In this document: positions 43,903 through 51,908 of the stretch, one piece after another | How the letters are laid out: each line of letters opens with the position of its first letter | How positions within the stretch are numbered: the first letter of the stretch is position 1 | NCBI GenBank assembly: GCA_001769655.1 | Contig: MEPC01000024.1 | Span: 265,572-329,571 of the forward strand | DNA: 64,000 bases | Direction of reading: 5' to 3' | Source: Bacteroidetes bacterium RIFCSPLOWO2_12_FULL_37_12 | GTDB lineage: Bacteria; Bacteroidota; Bacteroidia; 2-12-FULL-37-12 | Program-made: the position numbers and the translations under genes | Notes under the pieces: generated by a model | Told to the model about the DNA's origin: nothing | What the model saw: the letters and a program-made list of their open reading frames with translations, nothing else | Database searches by the model: none

Positions 43903-44400
43903 ATGGCTATAAAATTATTTGTTACCGGCGGAACGTTTGATAAAGAATATAACGAGCTGGACGGTACGTTATATTTTAAGGATTCTCATATCAACGAAAT
44001 GCTTTTGCTGGGAAGGAGCCGGTTGGATATTTCCATACGAACCTTAATGCTGGTTGATAGTTTGGAAATGACAGAAGCTGACCGTCAACTTATTGTACAA
44101 AACTGCAAACGTGCCAAAGAAGACAGGATAGTAATTACACACGGAACAGATACTATGGTTGAAACTGCAAAAATACTTGCATCCGCAAACGTTCCTAAAA
44201 CCATAATACTAACGGGTGCTATGATTCCTTATAAGTTCGGAAGTTCTGATGGATTATTCAATCTTGGGGCATCGTTGGCTTATGTACAGGTTCTCCCTAA
44301 CGGAGTATATGTAGTAATGAATGGAAAATATTTCAATTGGGACAGGGTGAGGAAAAATAAAGGGACGGGTTTGTTTGAAGGGTTCGGCGGGAATGAGTAG
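43903..44400 (+). CDS. Small asparaginase-domain protein
   Basis: This 165-residue protein has the N-terminal L-asparaginase fold only: IKLFVTGGTFDKEYNELDGTL (first catalytic threonine in TGGTFD) and VITHGTDTMVETAKIL near 87 (THGTDT motif). GAMIPYKFGSSDGLFNLGASLAYV follows, and the C-terminal domain of full-length enzymes is absent. Short forms of this kind exist in several phyla. It may hydrolyse asparagine or a related amide. The start lies in a short divergent gap with the TPR gene that contains TAAATTTA, weakly promoter-like on both strands. Confidence 0.88.
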   Translation: MAIKLFVTGGTFDKEYNELDGTLYFKDSHINEMLLLGRSRLDISIRTLMLVDSLEMTEADRQLIVQNCKRAKEDRIVITHGTDTMVETAKILASANVPKTIILTGAMIPYKFGSSDGLFNLGASLAYVQVLPNGVYVVMNGKYFNWDRVRKNKGTGLFEGFGGNE

Positions 44401-44453
44401 GGGGAGTTGGTAGAAGCATTAAATTACAAATTACTACTCAAGTGGTCTTTATG

Positions 44454-44548
44454 TCACGCAAAGGCGCAATGCTCGCAAAGTATTAAGTTCGCAGAGGAAA
44501 AAAAATCATTAATGATTTTTTTCTTAGCGCCTTAGCGTCTTTGCGTGA
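44454..44548. repeat. Hairpin with TCACGCAAAGGCGC arms and inner AT palindrome
   Basis: Left arm TCACGCAAAGGCGC (44454-44467) pairs with the outer parts of GCGCCTTAGCGTCTTTGCGTGA (44527-44548). Inside lies AAAAAATCATT/AATGATTTTTT, a perfect palindrome. It separates the convergent asparaginase-like and M48 genes and could terminate both. Confidence 0.8.
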
Positions 44549-44583
44549 TAATTTTTAATAGTGCTGTGCAGTTGCAATGACAA

Positions 44584-45369
44584 TTAAAGCTCCTCTTTGA
44601 TTTCCTCCCATTGTGCTTCTTCAAATTTTCTTTCTTTAAAATCTTCCGGTAAATGAAAATTTTTTGAATTTTCAATTCTTTTATCATCATGTGGATGTGA
44701 TAGGATGAATTCCAATTCTCCGGGGAACGTAGCATGTGTTTTTTTCAATCTTTCGAAGAATTCGGCAAAATATTCCGGGCTTATTCCGGATTTTGCCATC
44801 AACTCAAATGCATAATTATCAGCTTCAACCTCTTGTTCGCGGTCAAAAACCGAAGAGAGTATGCGTTGGATTAATTCCCTGATTACCCCGGGGTCTCCTC
44901 CTCCAACCGAAAACAAAATACCAAGCCCTACATGACGAATGATTCTTTTAGTTATATGACCTTTCTGCAAATGCCCGATTTCATGTGCCATTACAGCGGC
45001 AACTTCTTCGTGGTTATTGCTGAATTTTATAAGTTCCGAAAAAATTACAATATGGTTTCCCGGCAAAGCAAAAGCATTAATTGTCTGGCTGTTGATTACG
45101 ATGATATTGAAATCCGCTGTATCCAATCCTGCTGAATTAAGTAACCTGCGTTTTATCTCATTTATAGCAGAGTCCATTTTGGGGTTATGAATAACCGGAA
45201 TTGCATTTTTAATTTTTGAAACAATTATTTTTCCGATTTTCTTTTGTTTAAACTCGTTGATTTTTTGTATTGGCTTCTCTGCGAATGAAAAAAAATAGGA
45301 TGACACGCCCCATAACCCAAGAAAGAGGAGGAAAGAAATAAAAAATTCGTAAAATAATTTCCGGGACAT
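44584..45369 (-). CDS. M48 family zinc metalloprotease
   Basis: This 261-residue membrane-anchored protease has one N-terminal TM helix (FFISFLLFLGLWGVSSYFF, 9-27), then the catalytic domain. The zinc motif is HEIGH (H129, E130, H133) in AVMAHEIGHLQKGHI. The third ligand lies in FDREQEVEADNYAFELMAKSG near 190. It resembles the BepA/LoiP group of periplasmic proteases that act on outer-membrane proteins. It follows a repeat-filled gap after the DUF4870-type gene. Confidence 0.93.
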   Translation of the reverse strand: MSRKLFYEFFISFLLFLGLWGVSSYFFSFAEKPIQKINEFKQKKIGKIIVSKIKNAIPVIHNPKMDSAINEIKRRLLNSAGLDTADFNIIVINSQTINAFALPGNHIVIFSELIKFSNNHEEVAAVMAHEIGHLQKGHITKRIIRHVGLGILFSVGGGDPGVIRELIQRILSSVFDREQEVEADNYAFELMAKSGISPEYFAEFFERLKKTHATFPGELEFILSHPHDDKRIENSKNFHLPEDFKERKFEEAQWEEIKEEL

Positions 45370-45425
45370 TTGAAGTAGTGAAATTAATCGCGAAACCCCA
45401 TAGCGACTGCGAGTAAACTTTAAAA

Positions 45426-45588
45426 GACCTCACCCCAGCCCCTCTCCAAAAAAATGGAGAGGGGGTAGAGATTTGTTATGTGTAATTTAAAGTTTGTGAA
45501 AAACATTGATAAATTGAACTCAATTTATAGTTTTCACTTTACGGATTTTTTGCCCCTCTCCACCTTGGAGAGGGGTTGGGGTGAGGTC
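45426..45588. repeat. Inverted repeat with GACCTCACCCC arms
   Basis: GACCTCACCCCAGCCCCTCT (45426 onward, 22 bases) and GGAGAGGGGTTGGGGTGAGG (45567 onward, 22 bases) face each other across about 120 bases, each next to a small CTCTCC/GGAGAG hairpin. A further single copy of the GGGGCTGGGGTGAGGTC end is at 61264-61280. It fills the gap between the M48 and DUF4870 genes. Confidence 0.85.
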
Positions 45589-45603
45589 TTTAAGTAAGGG
45601 AGA

Positions 45604-46038
45604 TTATCCCTTAATTTTACGCGTATACCCCATAGCGACTGCGAGTTTCCCAAAGAACGTAAAATAATAATACTCTCCTTTTTTCGCTTTTATCGCGGCA
45701 ATTATGTTGAATATGAAATCTACCAGATTGAAAATAAAAATAGTAAACAAATACCCGAAATAGTATGGAGTAAAAGAAACTCCATAAAAAATTATCCGGA
45801 TGGTCCAGAACAGTGCCACTGCATTTAAAAGAACAATGGCGCTCTGTGAAGTTAATGCCTGAAAACAATGAAATTGTACAAATGAACTCCGCTTTCTTAC
45901 ATTGAAATAATAAATGAGCATTACGATGAGATTAATTACTGGCAATGGCAAACCGGCAATCAGAGTAACTAAGGAAATAAGATAGGCGAGAGATGCTTCG
46001 TCACGATCACGTTCGGTGGGCAGGGCGGGGTTGTTCAT
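45604..46038 (-). CDS. DUF4870-type small membrane protein
   Basis: The protein has 144 residues from ATG 46038 (MNNPALPTERDRDEASL). The frame can be opened to 46107, but that would run into the upstream gene. Three to four TM helices include LAYLISLVTLIAGLPLPVINLIVMLIYYF and the family feature RKRSSFVQFHCFQALTSQ, with FIFNLVDFIFNIIAAIKAKKGEYYYFTFFG at the end. The family is common and uncharacterised. It forms a compact operon with the DUF2752 and TM2 genes. Confidence 0.85.
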   Translation of the reverse strand: MNNPALPTERDRDEASLAYLISLVTLIAGLPLPVINLIVMLIYYFNVRKRSSFVQFHCFQALTSQSAIVLLNAVALFWTIRIIFYGVSFTPYYFGYLFTIFIFNLVDFIFNIIAAIKAKKGEYYYFTFFGKLAVAMGYTRKIKG

Positions 46039-46079
46039 GACGGATAAAATTTTTTTACTTCCGCATATTTTGAAAAAAC

Positions 46080-46472
46080 TTAAAATTTCCATATGTTCCA
46101 AGCCCAATTAATTCCAAGTAAAAAAAACAATATTACCTGAACTTTTCTGGACCATGGTTTATGTAAAAAAGATTCCAGGGTGCGTTTTCTTTTTAAATAA
46201 TCATAAATAATCCACAAAGGAATCATCCCTCCGGCAAATAGCAACACAAACGAAAAAGGGTTCATGTTCCATGCATGTATGACCTCGCCATGTAATAAAA
46301 AGATTATGCCTCTTCCGGTGCCACAACCCGGGCAAGGAATGCCACTTAACCAGCGAAAAATACAATGGGAATCAGCGGAAGTTTCTCCTCCTTCAGGAAA
46401 AAAATACAAATACAATGCGGCTGATATAATTGCCGAAAGGTAAAAGATATATTTTCTCTCCATCACCCACAT
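46080..46472 (-). CDS. DUF2752 membrane protein
   Basis: This 130-residue protein with three TM helices carries the DUF2752 signature CIFRWLSGIPCPGCGTGRGIIFLLHGE and HAWNMNPFSFVLLF, with a paired-cysteine CPGCG motif. The family is widespread in Bacteroidota. Its function is unknown, though the cysteine motif suggests a metal or redox role. It overlaps the TM2 gene end by 10 bases, which indicates translational coupling. Confidence 0.9.
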   Translation of the reverse strand: MWVMERKYIFYLSAIISAALYLYFFPEGGETSADSHCIFRWLSGIPCPGCGTGRGIIFLLHGEVIHAWNMNPFSFVLLFAGGMIPLWIIYDYLKRKRTLESFLHKPWSRKVQVILFFLLGINWAWNIWKF

Positions 46473-46801
46473 GCCTGAAGAAACCGTTGAAAATTAATTT
46501 CCCGTGTTTTTCCCATGATGATAAACCAATCAATAATTGCCCAGATCCCAAGCCCACCGCAAGTAAGCAATTTGGCAACGCCCAAACCGGTTTCACCGAG
46601 CATAAAACGGTCTATTCCAATATTTCCGGCAAGAATGGAAATAATCAACAACATGGTTGGGTCTTTGTAAGACATGGAGTTTATCATTAAAAATTTGGAA
46701 TCATCCATTTTTTCAAGTTGCGCTTTTATAAGCGTCAGGTTTTCCGGTGGAAAAAATTTATTGTTTGACATGAGGAACATGTCTACTTTTTGTGAGTCCA
46801 T
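46463..46801 (-). CDS. TM2 domain protein
   Basis: This 112-residue protein has a soluble N-terminal part and a TM2 domain: DPTMLLIISILAGNIGIDRFMLGETGLGVAKLLTCGGLGIWAIIDWFII. The DRF motif between the two helices and the GG-W-ID pattern are intact. The TM2 family is found from bacteria to animals with no settled bacterial role. It is the first gene of the TM2-DUF2752-DUF4870 operon. Confidence 0.93.
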   Translation of the reverse strand: MDSQKVDMFLMSNNKFFPPENLTLIKAQLEKMDDSKFLMINSMSYKDPTMLLIISILAGNIGIDRFMLGETGLGVAKLLTCGGLGIWAIIDWFIIMGKTREINFQRFLQACG

Positions 46802-46948
46802 AGTTAAAGGGGTTAAGGGTTAAAATTATAAAAGCAAAAGTTTGTACTACTCCGCAGATTTCTCACTACAAATATAACACAAAATATTTAACAAAAAATA
46901 TTAAATAACAAACGAAAAGCCAAGATATTATATGAACTATGTGCACTT

Positions 46949-47006
46949 AGACATTTTTGGTTTAGTGTTTTATGTTTAGTGTTATTTTTTTAAAATAAAA
47001 ATGTCT
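46949..47006. repeat. Hairpin AGACATTTTT / AAAAATGTCT
   Basis: Ten-base arms enclose a loop containing TTTAGTGTTTTATGTTTAGTG. A related word (AACACTAAACATAAAACAC) lies near 10767. It occupies the gap upstream of the TM2 operon and downstream of the exonuclease gene. Confidence 0.75.
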
Positions 47007-47053
47007 GTATGCTGAGTAGTAACGAAAAATTAAACGTATAATAGAAAGTACCA

Positions 47054-47860
47054 TCATCCCTTCATCCGTTCTCTCAATATTTTTTTTGTAGTTAACGGAA
47101 AGTCGGAACGTAAAATCCAATCAATATATCCTGGGTTTGTTTCGATAAGGGTTTTGAGGGGAGTGCCTTTGTATTTTCCAAGATTAATAACCTCTACTCC
47201 GTTTTTGTCGAGCACTATTACTCCGCCAAGGTCAATTTTTTTTGCAATTCCCGAAATGCCGTGAAGTTGTTCTATGTTCTCCATGAAAGAATCATCGGAG
47301 GGTTTAAAAACGGGCTCCGGCTTCCTGTTCCGGTACTGATTTGCCTGAGCCAGAAAAACTTCGAGAGTCGCTTTTGCATCGGCTTCGGCTGAGTGAGCAT
47401 TTTCCAATTCCTTTTGACAATAAAAACGCAAAGCCGCTTTCAAATCTCTTGGCTCCATCAAATGGAAAATTTTTTGTACATCAATTACCCGCCTGTTGGT
47501 TAAATCAAAATCGGTTCCGGCTCTTAGCAGTTCCTCAGCCAGAAGAGGAATATCAAAGTGCACGCAATTAAATCCACCAAGGTCACATCCTTCAATAAAC
47601 TGAAGGATTTCAACGGCAATGTCTTTGAATGTTGGAGCATCCTTCACATGATGGTCATAGATTCCATGTATCCTGCTGACCTCAGGGGGAATGGGAATAG
47701 TTGGATTTACTCTCCGCGTGAGTGACACTGTTCGTGAAAAATCTTTTTCCGCCTTTACCAATGAAATTTCAACAATCCGGTCTTTGGAAAGATTGATGCC
47801 TGTGGTCTCAAGGTCAAAAAATACCAAGGGGCGGGAAAGGGGAATGTTGTTGGGGGTCAT
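47054..47860 (-). CDS. DnaQ-like 3'-5' exonuclease (DEDDh)
   Basis: This protein has 268 residues from ATG 47860 (MTPNNIPLSRPLVFFDLET); the longer frame adds an implausible AT-rich tail. The exonuclease motifs are VFFDLETTGI (ExoI), GFNCVHFDIPLLAEEL (ExoII) and AHSAEADAKATLEV (ExoIII, DEDDh histidine). The C-terminal part (GKYKGTPLKTLIETNPGYIDWILRSDFP) is an extra domain found in Bacteroidota homologues. Such enzymes proofread or trim DNA or RNA ends. It is not a polymerase fusion. Confidence 0.93.
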   Translation of the reverse strand: MTPNNIPLSRPLVFFDLETTGINLSKDRIVEISLVKAEKDFSRTVSLTRRVNPTIPIPPEVSRIHGIYDHHVKDAPTFKDIAVEILQFIEGCDLGGFNCVHFDIPLLAEELLRAGTDFDLTNRRVIDVQKIFHLMEPRDLKAALRFYCQKELENAHSAEADAKATLEVFLAQANQYRNRKPEPVFKPSDDSFMENIEQLHGISGIAKKIDLGGVIVLDKNGVEVINLGKYKGTPLKTLIETNPGYIDWILRSDFPLTTKKILRERMKG

Positions 47861-48015
47861 GAGAGCAGTACGCTGATTATAAATATTAACATATAACACT
47901 AAACAAAAAATAAAAAATGTATAAGGACTTGCACTTTATCATTATTCATTTCTTGTTTTATGTTTTTTATTCCTTTGAAATATCCTGCTTGATTCCGGTT
48001 TGTTCAGATTAGAAA

Positions 48016-49398
48016 TTATTTTTGTATTTCATAGGGTCTAATAATCCTCTCCCCCAACTCCCGCATATCCAACCCCCCGAAATTTCCGGAGCTCATCATT
48101 AAAAGGCATTTTTCTTTCCAGCTAATTTGTCCGAGGTCACTTTTAAGTTTTAACGTATCCGTATATATTTTCAGGTGTTTATTGCCAATGGCTGACATAA
48201 TTTCATTTTCCGATAAAGGGGGTAAATTTTTATGTTTAATAGTTTCGGGATTAAAATACAAAAGCGGAAAATCGGCTGAATCGAAAGTTCCATGATATTG
48301 TTTGATAAAATTTTTATTTAAACTGCTAAACGTATGCAGTTCAAGACAGGCAACTAATTTTCGTTTTGGATATAATTCTTTGACGGCTGAACAACTTGCT
48401 TTGAGTTTTGAAGGAGCATGGGCAAAATCATGAAAAAAAACGGTGTCACTGTTCTCAGTAATTTTTTGTAATCGTCTGGCGGCTCCTTTGAAAGAACGGA
48501 TGGTCTCATAAAAAGCGGTGTCTTCTATCCCAAGCTGACGGCAAATCGTCATTGCGGCAGATATATTTTTCATATTATGCTCACCAAAAATCTTCATTTC
48601 AAAATCACCCATGGGGGTCTTCAGATAACAACTACCATTTTTAATGAAATAGGGGTGTTTTCTGTATGGATGGTTTTTTACACAATATCTTTCCTGAGCG
48701 CCGATTTGGTTTGCATTTTTATCATCCTCCGAGAAAATTAATGTGCCACTAACCGGAGTTTGGTCTGCAAAAATCTGAAATTGTTTTTTATAATCGTCAA
48801 AAGTCGGAAATACATTAAAATGGTCCCAGGCAACGCCGGTGATTACCCCAATATGATGATGAAATAAATGAAATTTCGGAATGTTATTTTCACAATGGCT
48901 TGGATATTCATCTCCTTCAATGATTATTACGGGTGCATTTTCTGATAATTTTACAGTATCCTCAAACCCCTCCAGGGAAGAACCCACCAGATAATCAAAT
49001 GATTTATTCAACTGATTAAGTACATGCATAATCATAGCGGTGACAGTTGTTTTACCATGAGATCCGGCAATAACCACTCTTTGTTTATGCCGTGAATTTT
49101 CAAACACGTATTCCGGAAAAGAATAAATTTTTATTCCTTTTTCCTTGGCTTTCAACAGTTCGGGATTATCTTTCCGGGCGTGCATTCCAAGGATAACCGC
49201 ATCCAATTCATTATTAATTTTCGAAGAATCCCACCCCATTTTTTCGGGAAGCAACCCATTTTGTTTTAACCGGGAATACGAAGGTTCATTAATTTCATCA
49301 TCAGAGCCGGAAATCATGAATCCTTTTTTTTTCAGGGCAATGGCAAGATTATGCATGACAGCGCCGCCGATGGCTATGAGGTGGATTTTGGGTGGCAT
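48016..49398 (-). CDS. mpl: UDP-N-acetylmuramate:L-alanyl-gamma-D-glutamyl-meso-DAP ligase
   Basis: Mpl reattaches recycled murein tripeptide to UDP-MurNAc in cell-wall recycling. The 460 residues begin with the MurC-like Rossmann domain (KIHLIAIGGAVMHNLAIAL, GSDDEINEP). The ATP loop is GSHGKTTVTA at 112-121, and IIEGDEYPSH, GVAWDHFNVF and FHDFAHAPSKL follow. MurC has a similar fold, but GSDDE and DFAHAP suit Mpl better. It probably has its own promoter in the short gap to the radical SAM gene. Confidence 0.92.
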   Translation of the reverse strand: MPPKIHLIAIGGAVMHNLAIALKKKGFMISGSDDEINEPSYSRLKQNGLLPEKMGWDSSKINNELDAVILGMHARKDNPELLKAKEKGIKIYSFPEYVFENSRHKQRVVIAGSHGKTTVTAMIMHVLNQLNKSFDYLVGSSLEGFEDTVKLSENAPVIIIEGDEYPSHCENNIPKFHLFHHHIGVITGVAWDHFNVFPTFDDYKKQFQIFADQTPVSGTLIFSEDDKNANQIGAQERYCVKNHPYRKHPYFIKNGSCYLKTPMGDFEMKIFGEHNMKNISAAMTICRQLGIEDTAFYETIRSFKGAARRLQKITENSDTVFFHDFAHAPSKLKASCSAVKELYPKRKLVACLELHTFSSLNKNFIKQYHGTFDSADFPLLYFNPETIKHKNLPPLSENEIMSAIGNKHLKIYTDTLKLKSDLGQISWKEKCLLMMSSGNFGGLDMRELGERIIRPYEIQK

Positions 49399-49442
49399 GG
49401 GAATTATGGGATAAACTTACAGGAAATTTTTGAATTATACAG

Positions 49443-50417
49443 TTACCCCAGCTTTTCCACTAACATTTTTTTCCCATATTTCAATGTTGAGGGCAATGCT
49501 TTCCAGAAATATGAATTCATTTCCACCGCAAAAGAGGGTTGAAAGTAACAATTAATGGTACATCCCTCACATTCCTGGTATCTTCCTTCCAGCTTTATCT
49601 GTCTATGTATTTCAGTTGAATGCCATAAATTGTATAAATTATTTTGAATCGGATATTTTTCTTTTCCCAAGTGATAACAAGGCAATAAAAGCATATTATC
49701 AGGAGAAATAACCACACAACTGCTTGCCGCTTTGCAAACAGGATTTGAAATATGATTACCCCCATCCTTTCGTAATTGAACGAATGCCTCATTGAGATAA
49801 ACCCCTTTTTTTTGCCCCCACTCAGACAAGATTTTCAGATGTTCCGTATTCAATTGATTTTTTATTTCCAATCCCGGATATGAAAATATCGGATTCAGGA
49901 GCAACATCAGTTTACGGGGCTTGGTAATGTTTTCATAAACGTTTTCAATATGAAAAATATTTTCAGAAGTGACTGTAAAAAGAATATCCGGTTTCTCTCC
50001 TAAATGTTGTGCGATATCTAAGGAGGTCATCACAGCAGAAAAACAAGGAACACCCCGCAAATGATCATGAAAATCTTTGTCATGAGAATCCAGAGAAAAA
50101 TGAAGCATATTCACTAAGCCATTTATTTCATCGCTATGTTTAGGATATAATAATCCGTTAGTGGTGACCGTGGTAATAAAACCTAATCCTTTAGCAAGTT
50201 TCAGAAATTCAGGCAATGCACGGTTCAGTAAAGGTTCTCCACCTGTGAAGTCAATAACCTTTACACCGAGTTTTTTCAGGTCACGGAGATTGTGAGTGGC
50301 ATTTTCAAGCGTGGCATACTGCGAAGGTTTTTCCCAGATATCACAAAAAGGGCAAGTGGCATTACATCGGTAGGTCAGGTAATAATTGCAGAGGATGGGG
50401 TGGCTGAGGAGGCGCAT
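49443..50417 (-). CDS. Radical SAM protein with C-terminal cysteine motif
   Basis: This 324-residue protein has the [4Fe-4S] radical SAM motif C18-x3-C22-x2-C25 (CNATCPFC) and GGEP at 59-62. The C-terminal part has a CYHLGKEKYPIQNNLYNLW segment and CEGCTINCYF, partly like a SPASM domain. It resembles hopanoid or peptide-modifying radical SAM proteins, but the substrate is not evident and no precursor peptide or hopanoid gene is adjacent. It is the last backbone gene before the plus-strand island. Confidence 0.88.
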   Translation of the reverse strand: MRLLSHPILCNYYLTYRCNATCPFCDIWEKPSQYATLENATHNLRDLKKLGVKVIDFTGGEPLLNRALPEFLKLAKGLGFITTVTTNGLLYPKHSDEINGLVNMLHFSLDSHDKDFHDHLRGVPCFSAVMTSLDIAQHLGEKPDILFTVTSENIFHIENVYENITKPRKLMLLLNPIFSYPGLEIKNQLNTEHLKILSEWGQKKGVYLNEAFVQLRKDGGNHISNPVCKAASSCVVISPDNMLLLPCYHLGKEKYPIQNNLYNLWHSTEIHRQIKLEGRYQECEGCTINCYFQPSFAVEMNSYFWKALPSTLKYGKKMLVEKLG

Positions 50418-50481
50418 GGGGGCAGGTGCAAAAGTGCGAAAAAAAATATTAAATCACCTTTTTATGATTTTTAATTGATCA

Positions 50482-50593
50482 GGTTGATACCAAATTTATA
50501 ATTTTCATTCCGGTCTATTTTTTTTTACTTCCGTAAATCGCTTCTATCACATCCGGTTTTTGTGTATTTTTGCTGGTGAAAGGTAGTTTTTTC
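50482..50593 (+). repeat. Direct repeat, copy A (partial)
   Basis: From GGTTGATACC to GGTAGTTTTTT this 110-base stretch matches the right-hand third of the 337-base repeats at 51333 and 53951, including ACATCCGGTTTTTGTGTATT. The copy lies upstream of the PIN toxin gene. It is followed by CTACCGTTTGCAG, where similarity ends. Confidence 0.85.
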
Positions 50594-50644
50594 ACAAGCT
50601 ACCGTTTGCAGATATACTATGGGGACATCGAAAATTCCCGCGGT

Positions 50645-50677
50645 TTTGACGAAAGACAGAAACTTTTGGTATCTTTG
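50645..50677 (+). promoter_or_regulatory. Promoter for the PIN gene, nearly leaderless
   Basis: TTTG (50645-50648), 21 bases, then TATCTTTG (50670-50677), a full TAnnTTTG match, with the ATG only 4 bases further on. If used, transcription would begin at or very near the start codon. Confidence 0.55.
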
Positions 50678-50681
50678 AACT

Positions 50682-51149
50682 ATGAAAATTTATTCAGACA
50701 CATCAACAATCGGGGGTTGCTTTGACGAAGAGTTTCAACAATGGTCTAACGAACTTTTTGACGAGTTTAAGAAAGGAATTGAAACATTAGTTCTCTCCGA
50801 TTTGACGATTCAGGAATTGGAACTTGCGAAAGAAGAAGTTAGAAATAAAGTGAATGAAATTCCTAAGGCAAACATAATTCACCTTGGTATTACAGACGAG
50901 GCAATACATCTTGCCGAGACATACATTTTGGAAGGTGCATTGACAAACAAAAGTTACAACGATGCTCTACACATTGCACTTGCGACAATTTTTAACTCTG
51001 ATGTTTTAGCGAGTTGGAATTTCAAACACATTGTAAATCTTCAAAGGATACGACTTTACAACTCTATTAATTTACGACTTGGTTACAGAATTATTGAAAT
51101 ACGTACACCGAGAGAAATTATAAAATCAAAAGACAATGAAAAAGAATAA
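50682..51149 (+). CDS. PIN-domain toxin candidate (VapC-like)
   Basis: This 155-residue protein resembles PIN ribonucleases: MKIYSDTSTIGGCFDEEF with the first acidic residue D6, TIQELELA with E45, and SYNDALHIALATIFNSDVLASWNFKHIVN with D94. The C-terminus (GYRIIEIRTPREI) is typical of this subfamily. It is probably the toxin of a type II pair, with the small downstream gene as antitoxin. That toxin-first order is less usual, but I know it for this subfamily. It has its own near-leaderless promoter and sits between repeat copies A and B. Confidence 0.85.
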   Translation: MKIYSDTSTIGGCFDEEFQQWSNELFDEFKKGIETLVLSDLTIQELELAKEEVRNKVNEIPKANIIHLGITDEAIHLAETYILEGALTNKSYNDALHIALATIFNSDVLASWNFKHIVNLQRIRLYNSINLRLGYRIIEIRTPREIIKSKDNEKE

Positions 51150-51294
51150 AAAATTTGACGCAGTTCAAATGATGCGGGATATTCGGGAAAAGTTAAGTGA
51201 AAAATATTGGAGACATCCCGACATTTTGAAAAAAGAAATGGAAGTCATCCGCAAAAAGTATAACATCAAACTGCATACAATGGAAACTGCATGA
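51136..51294 (+). CDS. Small antitoxin candidate overlapping the PIN gene
   Basis: This is a 52-residue frame starting MKKNKKFDAVQMMRDIREKL, overlapping the PIN gene end by 14 bases. It continues SEKYWRHPDILKKEMEVIRKKY. It is helical, highly charged and matches the pattern of short antitoxins that follow this PIN subfamily. Overlap and size support coupled expression. DNA-binding ability is not evident, so it may neutralise by direct binding only. Confidence 0.72.
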   Translation: MKKNKKFDAVQMMRDIREKLSEKYWRHPDILKKEMEVIRKKYNIKLHTMETA

Positions 51295-51332
51295 CGGACG
51301 GGCAAACAGAACTTCTGCAAACAATTAAAACT

Positions 51333-51669
51333 TTGTTGCGTCCTTATGACAAGCTATTCAGCCACTGTTGCACTGAATCTGCTCTGGTTGAAGTTTTTTT
51401 CCCCCTTGATTGTTGAGTTCTTTTTCTCTATGGGGATTCCGTTAAAAGGTAGAGTGGCAATGTTAAAAGAAATGTGTTCAAGAAGTTTCTTAGAGAATTA
51501 ATTTTTTTATTTTTCTAATTTTTGGCTTCCCTAAAAACAAAATAAACCCTCCGGTTGATAACAAATTTTTAATTTTTATTTCGCTCTATTTTTTTTCTTT
51601 GGTTTATTGCTTCTTATACATCCGGTTTTTGTGTATTTTTGTTGGTGAAATGTAGTTTTTAGACGGACT
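51333..51669 (+). repeat. Direct repeat, copy B (full length, about 337 bases)
   Basis: It begins near GTTGCGTCCTTATGACAAGC and ends at TAGTTTTTAGACGGACT. It closely matches the copy at 53951-54287 from end to end, with about 50 nearly identical bases at the left end. It separates the PIN/antitoxin pair from the ATPase pair. A frame reading LRPYDKLFSHCCTES is open in both copies but ends quickly, so it is probably not coding. After the end come GAAGTTATAGCC and unrelated sequence; 51295-51332 and 51670-51850 hold no gene. Confidence 0.9.
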
Positions 51670-51850
51670 GAAGTTATAGCCAATAGTATTTTACAGGCGA
51701 GTACTTTTTGACACTTTTTACCCTCTGGACATGGGCTACTGTTAGACAATTTATAAGGACACCTGAACACAATCCAGCACGAAAAAAGAAGATTTAATTT
51801 TTGCGCCCATGTACTTTTAAAAAAAATACTTATGCGTTGACTGTTTTACA

Positions 51851-51881
51851 TTTGTTATTTATTAATTATTTCATACTTTTG
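51851..51881 (+). promoter_or_regulatory. Consensus Bacteroidota promoter for the ATPase-PIN pair
   Basis: TTTG (51851-51854), exactly 19 bases, then TACTTTTG (51874-51881). The ATG is 27 bases downstream. This is one of the two perfect -33/-7 arrangements in the window. Confidence 0.72.
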
Positions 51882-51908
51882 GCTTTTTTAAATTGAATTT
51901 TAAATTAG

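Noticed and set aside
51291-51419. Small gene MTDGQTELLQTIK overlapping the antitoxin stop
   Set aside because: Most of it lies inside repeat copy B, and the matching frame in copy C differs at both ends, so conserved coding is unlikely.
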